A DNA stretch of 64,000 nt from Metabacillus idriensis (GCF_009674765.1 NZ_WKKF01000002.1:682001-746000), one strand, 5' to 3'. Counted from the first letter of the stretch, positions 8,217-15,949 are shown. Translations and numbers: made by a program. The notes: generated by a model not told the origin, from the letters alone.

Positions 8217-9620
8217 TATATTCGGGCGGTTGCCTGGTCCGCCTTTTACCGCGCCAGTGACTTCGATTGTTGCGGAAGAGATTAATTCTTTAATAATGTT
8301 TTTCCTACCTTCGTAAGACATCTCCGCCCAATTCTCCGATATTATATCGAATGCTTCTTTAATTTCCTCTAACGCAAGACTCGCGCTGTCAGTCCGCAAG
8401 TTATCTTCGATGAGCGACCGACGTTCTTTTAATGCCGCCATATCTCCGCGATACTCAACTTCGGTTAAGTCGCCCCATTTATACATATCCTTCAAGCGCT
8501 TCTCAGCCGAGTTAATCCGCTCTAATTCCTTGCGCAATGCTTCTACGTCGACGTCCGTCTCTTCTTCGATCGGCTCAGCGTATTTAGCGATTTCCTGCAG
8601 CGGAAATTCGCGTATCATTTCTTCTTCGATAACTTCTTCCGGAATGATCGGCATGTCGCAAACTCCGTACGTAAATCTTCCGCGGCAACGATAGAAACGA
8701 TACTCTCCGTCCTTTTTCTTGCGCTTGGCTCCGACGAACGATTTTCCGCAGCGAGCGCATTTGATAACGCCAGTAAACGGATAATGCGTGTCCGATTTAA
8801 AGCCGGAGCCCTTTCGCGCGGTACGAACTTCCTGAACTTCATCGTAAAGCTCCTTCGTAATCAGCGGAACGTGGCTCGCGGTAATAACCGTCTCCTCATG
8901 CGTCCGAGCTCCGGATGTCTTGCGATAGTTCCAGCGGAGCGCACCGTAGTAAACCGGATTCGTGACGATATAATGAAGCGCGAAATCATTCCATAATGCG
9001 CCGAGCTTCGTTCGAACTCCGTTGTTATTTAGTTCCTGCGCAATCATCTTCCGGCCTTTCGTTTTGAAAGCTTCGAATATATAGCGTACCCATTTCGCCT
9101 CGGCTTCGTTCGGAATGAGTTCGCCGTCCTCTCCGATATCATATCCGAAAGGTGCTCTCGCCCCATTACGCTTGCCTTCTTCGTGCTTCTTCTGCATGCC
9201 CATCGTTACGCGTTCGGCTAGATTCTCGCGTTCCCATTGCGCCATTGCGCCAACCATCGTGATGAATAAACGCCCCATCGCGGAAGTTGTATCGAATACT
9301 TCCGTGGCCGATTTGAATTTGACCGAGTTGCGCTCAAACTCCTGCAGCATGGCGTGAAGATCCGTCACTGACCGGACTAGGCGGTCGAGACGGTAAACGA
9401 GTACCACTTCGAACTTACCCAGGCGCATATCAGCGATTAAACGTTGTAGGGCGGGACGTTCGATATTCTTAGCGCTGACACCTTCGTCCGCATAATCTTC
9501 TACTAACGTCCATCCTTGCGATTCTATATAAGAAAGAAGACGGGATTTCTGCGCCTCTAGCGAGAATCCTTCTTCGCGTTGCATTTCTGTAGAGACACGC
9601 CTGTAAATTACGCATTTCAT
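8190..9620 (-). CDS. int: Large serine recombinase (phage integrase)
   Basis: A 476-residue site-specific recombinase that would integrate and excise the prophage. The N-terminal catalytic domain holds the nucleophile in YRRVST (Ser10) and the arginines in YRLDRLVRS. The recombinase domain follows, then a zinc ribbon (CARCGKSF ... YRCRGRFTYGVC) and a C-terminal coiled coil (residues ~360-420). The ATG at 9620 has GAGGTGAT 7 bp upstream; a GTG 12 bp earlier is less likely. It reads toward the host gene yuiH, as expected for an integrase at one prophage end. A partner excision-directionality factor is not recognisable. Confidence 0.95.
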   Translation of the reverse strand: MKCVIYRRVSTEMQREEGFSLEAQKSRLLSYIESQGWTLVEDYADEGVSAKNIERPALQRLIADMRLGKFEVVLVYRLDRLVRSVTDLHAMLQEFERNSVKFKSATEVFDTTSAMGRLFITMVGAMAQWERENLAERVTMGMQKKHEEGKRNGARAPFGYDIGEDGELIPNEAEAKWVRYIFEAFKTKGRKMIAQELNNNGVRTKLGALWNDFALHYIVTNPVYYGALRWNYRKTSGARTHEETVITASHVPLITKELYDEVQEVRTARKGSGFKSDTHYPFTGVIKCARCGKSFVGAKRKKKDGEYRFYRCRGRFTYGVCDMPIIPEEVIEEEMIREFPLQEIAKYAEPIEEETDVDVEALRKELERINSAEKRLKDMYKWGDLTEVEYRGDMAALKERRSLIEDNLRTDSASLALEEIKEAFDIISENWAEMSYEGRKNIIKELISSATIEVTGAVKGGPGNRPNIKITDYQWR

Positions 9621-9669
9621 AACGGATATCACCTCGTGCTCCGATTATAACAAACTTTTTAAGCGAATG

Positions 9670-9708
9670 TGTCCGAAAAATGATTCCAGTGACTATTATC
9701 TTATGAAG
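9670..9708 (+). repeat. Degenerate copy of the dispersed 39-bp motif
   Basis: TGTCCG, 11 bp, CAGTGAC, TATTATC-TTATGAAGG: the same spacing as the five good copies, exactly 62 bp upstream of copy 1, but with the GC block lost. It ends in GGCGGAAAAAACTTTCGCC, a short hairpin. Confidence 0.5.
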
Positions 9709-9731
9709 GCGGAAAAAACTTTCGCCGGAAG

Positions 9732-9770
9732 TGCGCGAAGAGAAAATGTCGCGGGTATTATCATGTGAAG
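9732..9770 (+). promoter_or_regulatory. Dispersed phage motif, copy 1
   Basis: TGCGCG, 11 bp, TCGCGGGTATTATCAT, G, TGAAG. It lies between the leftward integrase and the first rightward early gene and is followed by a short hairpin (GGCGG-aaataaa-CCGCC). TATTAT is one mismatch from a -10 hexamer, so a promoter is a reasonable reading. See the finding on all copies. Confidence 0.75.
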
Positions 9771-9823
9771 GCGGAAATAAACCGCCAAAAACTCGAATAA
9801 GTTTTATCGAGGAGGCGATTAAC

Positions 9824-9967
9824 ATGCGAAAAGACGGACCGTCAGAGGAAGCGTTGAAGAGAGCGTATGAGGCTATGAAACCGGAATTGATAAGAATCGC
9901 AAGAGAGCGACGATTGAAAAGGGAGGCTGCAGAAAAGGATGGCGAAAAGGAAACGAGTACAACTTGA
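9824..9967 (+). CDS. Small charged early protein, 47 aa
   Basis: MRKDGPSEEALKRAYEAMK... is a basic helical protein with GAGGAGG 8 bp before its ATG. It is the first gene behind motif copy 1 and overlaps the next gene by 29 bp. I recognise no family; small charged first genes of early operons are often takeover or regulatory proteins, but that is only context. Confidence 0.6.
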   Translation: MRKDGPSEEALKRAYEAMKPELIRIARERRLKREAAEKDGEKETSTT

Positions 9968-10829
9968 AGAACGAGACGGAGTTGTCGGGAAGGAATGTAC
10001 GAGGTGCGGCGATTGGAAGTCGTTGGAAGGTTTCTCGAATAAGAAAGGTGGTTTAGGCGGGCGTAGGTCTGATTGTAGGGAGTGTGCGGCTGCAGCTAAG
10101 AAAAAATACCAAGAAGAAAATCATACGATGATATCAGAACGAAATCGGAAATATTACGCAGAGAATCGCGGTAAATTTGTAAAATACTACGAAGAAAACT
10201 ACGAGAAAATTATTGAACAAAAGAGGAAATACAGGGAGGTAAATCCTGAATACCGCCGTAATTATTACGCTTCTAACCTTGAACGACACTCTGAAAATGC
10301 GAGGAAATGGCGGCGCAATAACCTAGACAAAGTCGCGCTTATCCAGCAACGCAGACGCGCCCGTAAGCTTCTACTTTCTGACGTCAGCAATTCGTACGGA
10401 AAATTCAGCGGAGGGTGCGTATTAACAGGAGAAAATGATACTCACTGGGATCATGCGATACCTTTATCAACCGGGCACGGAGGAACAACCTCGGGAAATA
10501 TGATTCCGCTACGTGGCGATTTAAACATATCTAAACACGACAACAACATCTTCGAATGGTTCGCAGCGAATAGGCAACGCTTTGAACTATCGCAAGCACG
10601 CTTCGATAGACTCATCGCCTGGTTAGCGTCGGCAAACGCATTAACCACGGATGAATATCGCGAGTTCGTGTACTGGTGTCACGCAAATAAACGCGAAGTT
10701 GACGAAATCAAACGTGATCAACGACACTCAATCGAAATTTGGCGTGAGGCTGCCGGCAAGCAGTTTCCGTTACCAGCGTATACAGAAACGTATTACGCTA
10801 ACGAAGATGACCGAAAGGAGGTGAGTTGA
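9939..10829 (+). CDS. Zinc-ribbon HNH endonuclease-like protein
   Basis: A 296-residue protein starting MAKRKRVQLEERDG. A treble-clef-like zinc motif comes first (CTRCGDWKSLEGF ... CRECAAA), then a basic helical linker, then an HNH-type core WDHAIPLSTGHGGTTSGNMIPL...LNISKHDNN with the His, Asn and Lys/His expected for a metal-dependent nuclease. It is a paralogue of the protein at 48084-49373: both begin MAKRKR and share the GNM(I/V)PLR core and the NALTT(D/Q)EY tail. Possible roles are homing or free-standing nicking endonuclease. Confidence 0.75.
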   Translation: MAKRKRVQLEERDGVVGKECTRCGDWKSLEGFSNKKGGLGGRRSDCRECAAAAKKKYQEENHTMISERNRKYYAENRGKFVKYYEENYEKIIEQKRKYREVNPEYRRNYYASNLERHSENARKWRRNNLDKVALIQQRRRARKLLLSDVSNSYGKFSGGCVLTGENDTHWDHAIPLSTGHGGTTSGNMIPLRGDLNISKHDNNIFEWFAANRQRFELSQARFDRLIAWLASANALTTDEYREFVYWCHANKREVDEIKRDQRHSIEIWREAAGKQFPLPAYTETYYANEDDRKEVS

Positions 10830-10861
10830 TGGATTTGGTTACTGCGTACTTTATCGGCGCA

Positions 10862-10869
10862 GGAATTGG
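10862..10869. repeat. Target-site duplication of the insertion sequence
   Basis: GGAATTGG occurs here and again at 12904-12911, directly flanking the element. Eight bp is the usual duplication length for ISL3-family elements. Confidence 0.9.
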
Positions 10870-10965
10870 GGATATTGAATTTTCAGGGTGATAAATAGAT
10901 TAACAGAATTTTAGAATACCACTTAGTTTCTTGAAACATCAAAGTGAAAATAGGAGGATGATTTA

Positions 10966-11415
10966 ATGCCAATTAATCAAGGTATGATGACCAGTAATAC
11001 GGATATGTGGGCTACTCCACAAGATTTCTTTAACAAATTAAACGAAGAGTTTAACTTTCAGTGTGACGTATGTGCAATAAATGACAATGCTAAATGCGAT
11101 AGATATTACAGTCCAGAAGAGGATGGCTTACAGCAGGAATGGCAAGGTGTATGTTGGATGAATCCTCCATATGGTCGTGTCATAGGGGATTGGGTTAAGA
11201 AAGCCTATGAGTCCTCTTTAAAAGGGGCTACAGTGGTTTGTTTGCTACCTGCAAGAACAGATACTAAATGGTGGCATGAATACTGTATGAAAGGCGAAAT
11301 CCGTCTTGTCAAAGGGCGTTTGAAATTTGGAGACGGGAAGAACTCAGCACCATTCCCAAGTGCAGTAGTTATATTCGGGGATAAGGCAAAACAAAACTCA
11401 TTAATAGCAATGTAA
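10966..11415 (+). CDS. Phage-type DNA N6-adenine methyltransferase, passenger of the insertion sequence
   Basis: A 149-residue protein of the short phage Dam family (DNA_N-6-adenine-methyltransferase). It carries the DMWATPQDFFNKLNEEF start, the NPPYGRVIGDWV catalytic motif IV, and the usual FPSAVVIF end. It would methylate adenine in a short DNA site, protecting DNA from restriction. ATAGGAGG precedes the ATG. The gene lies wholly between the insertion-sequence ends and shares their low-CpG composition, so it moves with the element rather than belonging to the phage core. Confidence 0.88.
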   Translation: MPINQGMMTSNTDMWATPQDFFNKLNEEFNFQCDVCAINDNAKCDRYYSPEEDGLQQEWQGVCWMNPPYGRVIGDWVKKAYESSLKGATVVCLLPARTDTKWWHEYCMKGEIRLVKGRLKFGDGKNSAPFPSAVVIFGDKAKQNSLIAM

Positions 11416-11433
11416 AACACTATTCTTCACACT

Positions 11434-11506
11434 GAAAGTTCACGAAACACTTAGAAAGTAGTACAATGGTTTCATATACCATTTTATGAACTTTCGAGGT
11501 GAAAAG
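11434..11506 (+). promoter_or_regulatory. Transposase leader with inverted repeat and internal copy of the element end
   Basis: GAAAGTTCA (11434-11442) and TGAACTTTC (11487-11495) are perfectly complementary. The second arm runs on as TGAACTTTCGAGGTGA, which matches the inner part of both element ends at 13 of 16 positions. It could be an operator or binding site for the transposase, or a relic of an earlier left end. Confidence 0.55.
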
Positions 11507-11510
11507 GACA

Positions 11511-12863
11511 ATGTTAAACCTACCAGAATTTGAAGTATTAGTTAAAGAGCAAAACGAACACTTTTATCGCTTTACAGTAGAACGAATTGAGCCACCTTTT
11601 ATTTGCACTAACTGTGGTGAAATAAAATCAGAATATACCAATCCAGATGCAGAGTTTAAAAGGCATCAAGTGAAGGAACGTACCGTATCAGATATATCCA
11701 TGCATGGTAAGGCTGTAAGGATTGTAATACGCCATAGACGGTGGAAATGCCCATTCTGTGATGGTACATTCTATGAGCTTCTGGATAGTGTAGACCGCAA
11801 TGATAAGGTCACTAAGCGTCTTAAAGAGCATATGAAGAAGTTAGCCTTAAAGAAACCATTTACTAACATTGCAGACGAATATGGCATTTCTCATACGTCA
11901 GTTAGACGGTACTTTGAAGAGTATGTTGAAGACATGGAACGTGACCGTTATCTTGTAGCACCAAGAGTCTTGGGGATAGATGAAGCCCATCTAAATAAGA
12001 CAATGCGTGGAGTGTTCACAGACACCGAGAACTTCAAGTTGTTGGAGATTACAAAGGACAATACCAAACGTACTGTTAAAGAGACAATCCAAAGCATGGA
12101 AGGCTATAAGAACATTGAAGTAGCAACCATTGATATGTATTCAGGCTACAAATACGCTATCCAAGAATTGATACCTGACTGCTTTATTGTTACTGATAAG
12201 TTTCACGTTATCCAGTATGCAGTAAGAGCTTTAGATGCTATTCGTATTCAAGTTAAAAAATCTCTTCCAAAGAAAGACCAACGCTTACTGACTTATGATA
12301 GATGGGTTCTCTTGAAGAACAAAGAGGATTTAGAGTTTAAGGAAATCTTAAAGCGTAACGAGTGGTTTGAACAGTTCCCACAGCTTAAAACAGCCTACTG
12401 GTTGAAGGAAGGTATCAGAGACATTTACAGAGAGTCTAAAGACAAGCAGGAAGCCTTTGAACGCTTTGAGAAGTGGGAAAAGGATATACCTACCGATATG
12501 AAAGAGTTCAAAGATATCCGAAAGACTTTCAATAATAACAAAACAGAGATTTTCAACTACTTCGATAAGCCATTCACTAATGCTTATACAGAGAGCGTTA
12601 ATAACATTATTAAAGCAGTTGAAAAAGAAGGAAAGGGGTACTCATTTGACGTGTTAAGAGCAAAGGTTTTATACGGTACAGAAGCCACTATTAAGAAGCC
12701 TAAGTATAACGATGATATGCAATTCAAACGCTTCGATAAACTTTGGGGTGGTCGTTTCAATACAATGCAACCTATCACTATTCAAGCAGATGAACCCACT
12801 GTTTTGAATTGTGGAGTGGACTTAACCACACTTAGTAAGATTTTGGAAGAGGGTAAATTCTAA
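11511..12863 (+). CDS. tnp: ISL3-family transposase
   Basis: A 450-residue DDE transposase. An N-terminal zinc ribbon (CTNCGEIK ... WKCPFC) and helix-turn-helix (FTNIADEYGISHTSVRRYFEEY) bind the ends. The catalytic core shows the acids in VLGIDEAHLNK, TIDMYSGYKYAI..DCFIVTDKFH and NAYTESVNNIIKAVEKEGKG. The length is normal and the frame is intact, so the element could still be active. ATG 11511 is chosen for the GAGGTG site; a GTG at 11499 is an alternative. Confidence 0.93.
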   Translation: MLNLPEFEVLVKEQNEHFYRFTVERIEPPFICTNCGEIKSEYTNPDAEFKRHQVKERTVSDISMHGKAVRIVIRHRRWKCPFCDGTFYELLDSVDRNDKVTKRLKEHMKKLALKKPFTNIADEYGISHTSVRRYFEEYVEDMERDRYLVAPRVLGIDEAHLNKTMRGVFTDTENFKLLEITKDNTKRTVKETIQSMEGYKNIEVATIDMYSGYKYAIQELIPDCFIVTDKFHVIQYAVRALDAIRIQVKKSLPKKDQRLLTYDRWVLLKNKEDLEFKEILKRNEWFEQFPQLKTAYWLKEGIRDIYRESKDKQEAFERFEKWEKDIPTDMKEFKDIRKTFNNNKTEIFNYFDKPFTNAYTESVNNIIKAVEKEGKGYSFDVLRAKVLYGTEATIKKPKYNDDMQFKRFDKLWGGRFNTMQPITIQADEPTVLNCGVDLTTLSKILEEGKF

Positions 12864-12959
12864 TGAGTTTACCTTCCAATTTCACCATGAAAGTTAAATA
12901 CCCGGAATTGGCGTGTTAGTTGTATGCGTCGATAATTTATACGAAAGGTGGAAACGAAA

Positions 12960-13097
12960 ATGAACAAAAAGATTAGTCCGAAATTTACTGTAATCTGTAA
13001 TGACTGCGGATCAAAAGACGTAGAGCTGTATGGGTCGACAACTTACGAAGTTCATGCGCATTGCAACAATTGCGGAATCTCGGATGTTGTAGAATGA
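12960..13097 (+). CDS. 45-residue zinc-ribbon protein
   Basis: An open frame with two CxxC pairs, VICNDCGSKDV and AHCNNCGISDV, typical of phage mini zinc ribbons. GAAAGGTGG precedes the ATG, and it overlaps both the restored 30-residue gene and the next gene by 4 bp (ATGA), the translational-coupling pattern seen throughout this phage. Confidence 0.65.
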   Translation: MNKKISPKFTVICNDCGSKDVELYGSTTYEVHAHCNNCGISDVVE

Positions 13098-13549
13098 CCG
13101 ACGCACATATCCGAAAAGGGCGCTCCAGAACGAACTACACGATGGTATATCACGAATTATTCGACTTGTACCATCCGTACATTGGCGACAAGGCTACGCT
13201 GCTCTATACGTACCTCCTGCGCTCCAGGAACAACGAAGAAGATAATAGCGACTACGGTAAGTCTTGGCGCGGAAGAAAAGGAATTGCGGAGAAGTTTCAG
13301 CTATCGTTCTCGACGCTTCCATTAATCGACGATATCTTAGTAGCAAGCGGATTGATTGCGATTGAGACGAGGCCGAGCGGAAGAGGTCGCGAGAAAATTT
13401 ACTACACCGTAAACGATCCGTTGGAGCGCGAGGAATTCCGCAAAGTTGAGGCGGAGATTGAAGTCAGGTTGCGAGTGTTGGCGCAGCAGAAAGGGGCGGT
13501 GGCGAGCTTGTTCGGAAAGGACTTTAAGAAGAAACTTACCGGAGAATAA
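13094..13549 (+). CDS. Winged-helix protein, replication-initiator-like
   Basis: A 151-residue protein (MTDAHIRKGRSRTNYTMVYHEL...). The middle (YIGDKATLLYTYLL, GIAEKFQLSFSTLPLIDDILVASGLI, RGREKIYYTVNDP) is a winged helix of the kind in DnaD/RepA-like phage replisome organisers: a recognition helix followed by a beta-wing. It starts four bases inside the preceding gene. Position ahead of helicase and primase genes fits a role in origin binding, but that is inferred. Confidence 0.55.
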   Translation: MTDAHIRKGRSRTNYTMVYHELFDLYHPYIGDKATLLYTYLLRSRNNEEDNSDYGKSWRGRKGIAEKFQLSFSTLPLIDDILVASGLIAIETRPSGRGREKIYYTVNDPLEREEFRKVEAEIEVRLRVLAQQKGAVASLFGKDFKKKLTGE

Positions 13550-13746
13550 CTTTACCTATACATTAACGTAACTTTATTACTACATCTCTATAACTGAAAA
13601 AGAATGTCTTTAAAAAGAAATATCTTAAAAAGAATAAGTACTTTGCATCACTATAAAAAACATAGTGCTGCGGAATGTTTAGTAATAAAAGATTAATCGC
13701 AATAGAAGTTATTCGCGGTTAATAATGACAATAAGGAGGAGATAGT
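13550..13746. other. Intergenic AT-rich region with a hairpin
   Basis: About 200 bp without a gene, at an operon break. It contains the hairpin CACTAT-aaaaaac-ATAGTG (13649-13667) and AT-rich runs that could hold a promoter, but no hexamer pair is convincing. Confidence 0.4.
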
Positions 13747-13992
13747 ATGAGATTAAAAACAGGGGATTTAGTGACGATGAGGGAGAATCGCGGCGGAAAA
13801 TTAATTATGGATGACGGCAGCACCCGCAGAGAGTTATTCCATGAGGATGAGACTTATAAAATACATTCTTTTACTAAGGCATATGATATCGCGCAAGATG
13901 AAAAAGTTTTAGTCGAGGCGGTAAAATTTAGTGAAGATCAATTTTTCGCGGTGCCGGTTACGTCCATTAGAAAAGCCGAGGAGGAATCGTGA
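13747..13992 (+). CDS. Phage protein of unknown function, 81 aa
   Basis: MRLKTGDLVTMRENRGGKL... has an SH3/KOW-like beginning (KTGDLVTMREN) of the kind seen in small phage regulators and in the larger proteins at 25194 and 39723. AAGGAGGAG precedes the ATG. No function can be assigned. Confidence 0.65.
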   Translation: MRLKTGDLVTMRENRGGKLIMDDGSTRRELFHEDETYKIHSFTKAYDIAQDEKVLVEAVKFSEDQFFAVPVTSIRKAEEES

Positions 13993-14045
13993 TGGAAAAC
14001 AAAGTTATACTACCGCGCGAGATTGCAGAAGGTGTAAACGCATGA
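13992..14045 (+). CDS. Possible 17-residue peptide or gene remnant
   Basis: MENKVILPREIAEGVNA is the usual beginning of longer phage proteins (KVxLPxEVAEAI) but stops at once. It overlaps its neighbours by TGATG and ATGA. It may be a truncated gene kept for translational coupling. Confidence 0.3.
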   Translation: MENKVILPREIAEGVNA

Positions 14046-14200
14046 TCCCGACAAATAAAACGAAGTCTCTACCCGGTTGCTGCGCCGCATCTCAAGTCGC
14101 CATCCTCGCCGCGCTAAAACAACGCTATGCATCCGAACTAAACCCGGACGTCCGCCGCGGCATTATGATCGCCATTGTAGCGATTAAAGGCGCCAAATGA
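14042..14200 (+). CDS. Phage protein of unknown function, 52 aa
   Basis: MIPTNKTKSLPGCCAASQVAIL... is an alanine-rich, probably helical small protein with two adjacent cysteines. GAAGGTG lies 9 bp before the ATG. No family is recognised. Confidence 0.5.
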   Translation: MIPTNKTKSLPGCCAASQVAILAALKQRYASELNPDVRRGIMIAIVAIKGAK

Positions 14201-14288
14201 GCGTCTTAGACGTCGCGCAATAGTAAGGTAGCCTGACGGTAGAAAGGCGCTAATTTGCGCCAATATTGACGAAAGGAGCACGGTATAA

Positions 14289-14573
14289 ATGACGAAGAAA
14301 GAACGCTTGACTGCGGAGGAATTAGTCGAGATAAAAATGGCGATAGAATATTACGAATCCCATAAAGAATCCGGAGTACCAGGAGCACGGATAATAGCGG
14401 AGAATCTCACGGAGAAAGCAGTCCCGAAGTTGCTTGCGGAGGTCGAGCGGTTAAGATTCGCTTTAGAGTCCATTGTCAACATTGACGGTAAGTATTTAGA
14501 CACGGAATTTGACGTGGAAGATGCGTATGACACAATCGATAAAATCGCGTTAGAGGCCATCCGTAATGACTAA
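14289..14573 (+). CDS. Phage protein of unknown function, 94 aa
   Basis: A predicted helical, acidic protein (LTAEELVEIKMAIEYYESHKES ... LLAEVERLRFALESI). AAAGGAGC precedes the ATG. A short hairpin (GGCGC-taattt-GCGCC, 14246-14261) lies in the gap before it. It overlaps the next gene by 8 bp. Confidence 0.6.
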   Translation: MTKKERLTAEELVEIKMAIEYYESHKESGVPGARIIAENLTEKAVPKLLAEVERLRFALESIVNIDGKYLDTEFDVEDAYDTIDKIALEAIRND

Positions 14574-14976
14574 CGCAAAGAAAACCCACGCTGACAAGCC
14601 GACCGCAGAATGGAAAACGAACGACTTTCTCGCGTATCTCACCGAACGCCACTCGGAATTATACGGAATCGACTATCGGCCGTTCCGCAGCTGGGCAGCA
14701 GAGCGCGGTCTGATCGGAGGGCTTGTCGGGACGAAGACGAAAGCGGCGAAAGTTAGTCCGGAGTTCTTGCGGAAGTTCATCGACGAATGTTTCGCCAGCC
14801 ATCGAGTGACTGCGCAATATCCAGGCGTTTCATTTTCGTGGTTTTATCAGTATAAGACTGCGATATGGCAACGGTTGGAGGCGGAAGAATTGGCGGAGAG
14901 ACAGCGTGAGGAAGCAGAAGCGAAAAGGCAGGCGGCAGGATCGGTTGATGCGGAGGATTTAGACGGCTGGTTTTGA
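14566..14976 (+). CDS. Phage protein of unknown function, 136 aa
   Basis: A basic protein with a C-terminal coiled coil (EAEELAERQREEAEAKRQ) and acidic tail DAEDLDGWF. The N-terminal half (NDFLAYLTERHSELYGIDYRPF) looks like a small helical DNA- or protein-binding domain. The position before the loader and helicase suggests a replication accessory, but nothing in the sequence proves it. Confidence 0.6.
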   Translation: MTNAKKTHADKPTAEWKTNDFLAYLTERHSELYGIDYRPFRSWAAERGLIGGLVGTKTKAAKVSPEFLRKFIDECFASHRVTAQYPGVSFSWFYQYKTAIWQRLEAEELAERQREEAEAKRQAAGSVDAEDLDGWF

Positions 14977-15025
14977 ATTGCAAATGAATTAACGAAAGTA
15001 ACGATAAAAACGGAGGGCGATGCGA

Positions 15026-15949
15026 TTGTGTGTTAGATTTTCAATAGAAAAAGTACGAAGTCTGTTTAAAGAAAAGGGATTAACATTATTAGAGAAAGAA
15101 TACGTAAATAGTCGTACAAAGATGAAGTACATTTGTTCCTGCGGTAATATAAGCAAAACTACTCTTAATAACGTAAAGCGAGGCCAAAAATGTAGTGAGT
15201 GCGGAAATGTAAAAAGAGCCGACACAAATCGCTTATCCATCGAAGAAGCAAGAATTATATTTTCGGAACATGGCTGTTACTTCATAGATAACTTTTACAA
15301 AAATGTAGACACTCCTTACAAATACATTTGCACTTGCGGAAGAATTTCTAAGATATCAATCTCTAATTTAAAGAAAGGCCATAGGTGTAAAGACTGCGGA
15401 AACGATAGAATTTCATCTACCCAAAGAACTCCATTCGAAGAGGTATTTGAGTACTTCGAAAAAGAAGGATGTGAGTTACTTTCAAAAACGTATAAAAAGA
15501 ATTCAATTCCGTTGGAGTACAGGTGTTCCTGCGGAAATATATCGCGCATCGCCTTCTCGTCTTTTAAACAGGGACATAGATGTTTATCTTGCGCGAGTGA
15601 GAGGATGTCCGGACCAAATAACCCAGCTTACAACCCAAACCTGACGGATGAAGATCGTTTCCACAGAGTCAACAACCCTGACGCGAGGAGATGGACTAGA
15701 GAAGTAAAGAAAAGAGACGGTTTCAAATGCAAAAATCCTCACTGCAGATTGACCACAAACAAGATGGTTGCACACCATTTGAATAGTTACGACATTCACA
15801 AGGAAGGCAGGTTTGATTTAGAAAATGGTATTACACTCTGTCAGGATTGTCACGTTTCTTTTCATAGAAAGTTTGGTTACGGTAAAAACACAAAATGTCA
15901 ATATGAGGAGTGGGTCAGTTGCAAACAAACGAAAACAGATGCGTCCTAG
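15026..15949 (+). CDS. HNH endonuclease with three cysteine-rich repeats
   Basis: About 307 residues. Three repeats of ~56 residues, each with the pattern Y.C.CG.IS....N.K.G.(K/R)C..C, fill residues 1-190; each supplies two CxC/CxxC pairs and is probably a DNA-binding zinc module. The C-terminal HNH has VKKRDGFKCKNPHCRL, MVAHHLNSYD and NGITLCQDCHVSFHRKFG. TTG at 15026 is preferred because GGAGGG lies 8 bp upstream; the ATG at 15020 is too close. AT-rich, low-CpG codons differ from its neighbours, suggesting a mobile homing-type gene inserted before the loader gene. Confidence 0.75.
   Translation: MCVRFSIEKVRSLFKEKGLTLLEKEYVNSRTKMKYICSCGNISKTTLNNVKRGQKCSECGNVKRADTNRLSIEEARIIFSEHGCYFIDNFYKNVDTPYKYICTCGRISKISISNLKKGHRCKDCGNDRISSTQRTPFEEVFEYFEKEGCELLSKTYKKNSIPLEYRCSCGNISRIAFSSFKQGHRCLSCASERMSGPNNPAYNPNLTDEDRFHRVNNPDARRWTREVKKRDGFKCKNPHCRLTTNKMVAHHLNSYDIHKEGRFDLENGITLCQDCHVSFHRKFGYGKNTKCQYEEWVSCKQTKTDAS

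Larger units (their letters stand above)
10870..12903 (+). mobile_element. ISL3-family insertion sequence carrying a DNA adenine methyltransferase
   Basis: A 2034-bp element bounded by an 8-bp duplication and by imperfect inverted ends. The left end GGATATTGAATTTTCAGG.. matches the complement of the right end GGGTATTTAACTTTCATGG.. at 18 of 22 positions without gaps. It contains two rightward genes: a Dam-type methyltransferase and an ISL3 transposase. Its base and codon use (few CpG, AT-rich) differs from the surrounding phage genes. Ordinary ISL3 elements are about 1.4 kb, so about 0.6 kb here is passenger. Confidence 0.9.
10829..12963 (+). pseudogene. 30-residue phage gene split by an insertion sequence
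   Basis: The left part encodes MDLVTAYFIGAGIG, then the reading frame enters the insertion sequence and stops. The right part resumes as VLVVCVDNLYERWKRK and ends at 12963. Removing the element and one copy of the 8-bp duplication restores a single open frame starting behind AAAGGAGG, so the insertion was recent. The restored protein has one hydrophobic segment and a basic tail; its function is unknown. Confidence 0.8.

Noticed and set aside
13680-13730. Further copy of the dispersed motif (TTCGCGGTTAATAATGAC)
   Set aside because: It shares only CGCGG and AT content; spacing and TATTATCAT are missing.
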